This document shows positions 17,182 through 17,225 of a stretch of DNA of 17,225 nt, piece by piece; positions within the stretch are counted from its first letter, which is position 1; the number at the start of each line of letters is the position of its first letter. Source of the DNA: CAITUY01 sp964611575 (GTDB taxonomy: Bacteria > Verrucomicrobiota > Kiritimatiellia > CAIKKV01 > CAITUY01); contig CAZTAJ010000091.1 in NCBI GenBank assembly GCA_964611575.1, positions 1 to 17,225 of the forward strand. Direction: 5' to 3'. Under the pieces are notes generated by a model. That model worked only from the letters and a program-made list of their open reading frames with translations. It had not been told where the DNA came from and did no database searches. A program made the position numbers and the translations under genes.

Positions 17182-17225
17182 ATGACCCATCGAACGACTT
17201 CATCTGCCGTTGTGCCCAAAGCCTG
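17182..17225 (+). CDS. Start of an unknown gene, cut by the right edge
   Basis: ATG 17182 has GGAG five bases upstream (17173-17176) and opens a frame, MTHRTTSSAVVPKA, that runs to the end of the window without a stop. It is 61 bases after the previous gene on the same strand. Fourteen residues are too few to name a product. Confidence 0.5.
   Translation, partial: MTHRTTSSAVVPKA

Overview
The window looks like a carbohydrate-use locus of a GC-rich bacterium, probably uncultured and assembled from a metagenome: there is a run of 100 Ns inside one gene. Very large secreted proteins with CBM9-like heads and glycoside-hydrolase-like bodies, a GH78 rhamnosidase, a beta-helix protein and a ribose-type ABC importer, with no SusC/SusD pair, fit the Planctomycetes-Verrucomicrobia-Lentisphaerae-Kiritimatiellae (PVC) bacteria. 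That placement is inferred from gene content; there is no rRNA or marker gene here.

Layout: all recognisable genes are on the + strand. Positions 2-3414 hold a 5'-truncated SAM methyltransferase gene that overlaps a GH78-type alpha-L-rhamnosidase by four bases (ATGA). After 18 bases comes a 1369-residue exported protein (3433-7542), then an exported right-handed beta-helix protein (7571-9506) interrupted by the assembly gap. A 237-base intergenic region carries a nested inverted repeat. Then comes a complete CUT2/Rbs-type sugar importer: binding protein (9744-10757), double ATPase (10758-12245) and permease (12261-13256). A 318-base intergenic region holds a second nested inverted repeat. A 1181-residue exported paralogue of the first large protein follows (13575-17120), and the first codons of another gene run off the right edge.

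Likely teamwork (inference): the exported CBM9-like/hydrolase proteins and the beta-helix protein attack or bind a complex polysaccharide outside the cytoplasm, the importer takes up small sugars, and the GH78 enzyme, which has no export signal, removes rhamnose inside the cell. No regulator gene lies in the window and the substrate cannot be read from the sequence.

The most unusual signal is a short GC-rich palindromic element of about 46-49 bp. It lies in the same reading frame in both large paralogues, at what appears to be the same loop between two beta strands. Outside its hairpin loop the two copies agree at 40 of 41 bases, although the surrounding proteins have diverged strongly. With the two nested intergenic inverted repeats, this suggests a genome rich in interspersed palindromic elements, some of which have entered coding sequence.
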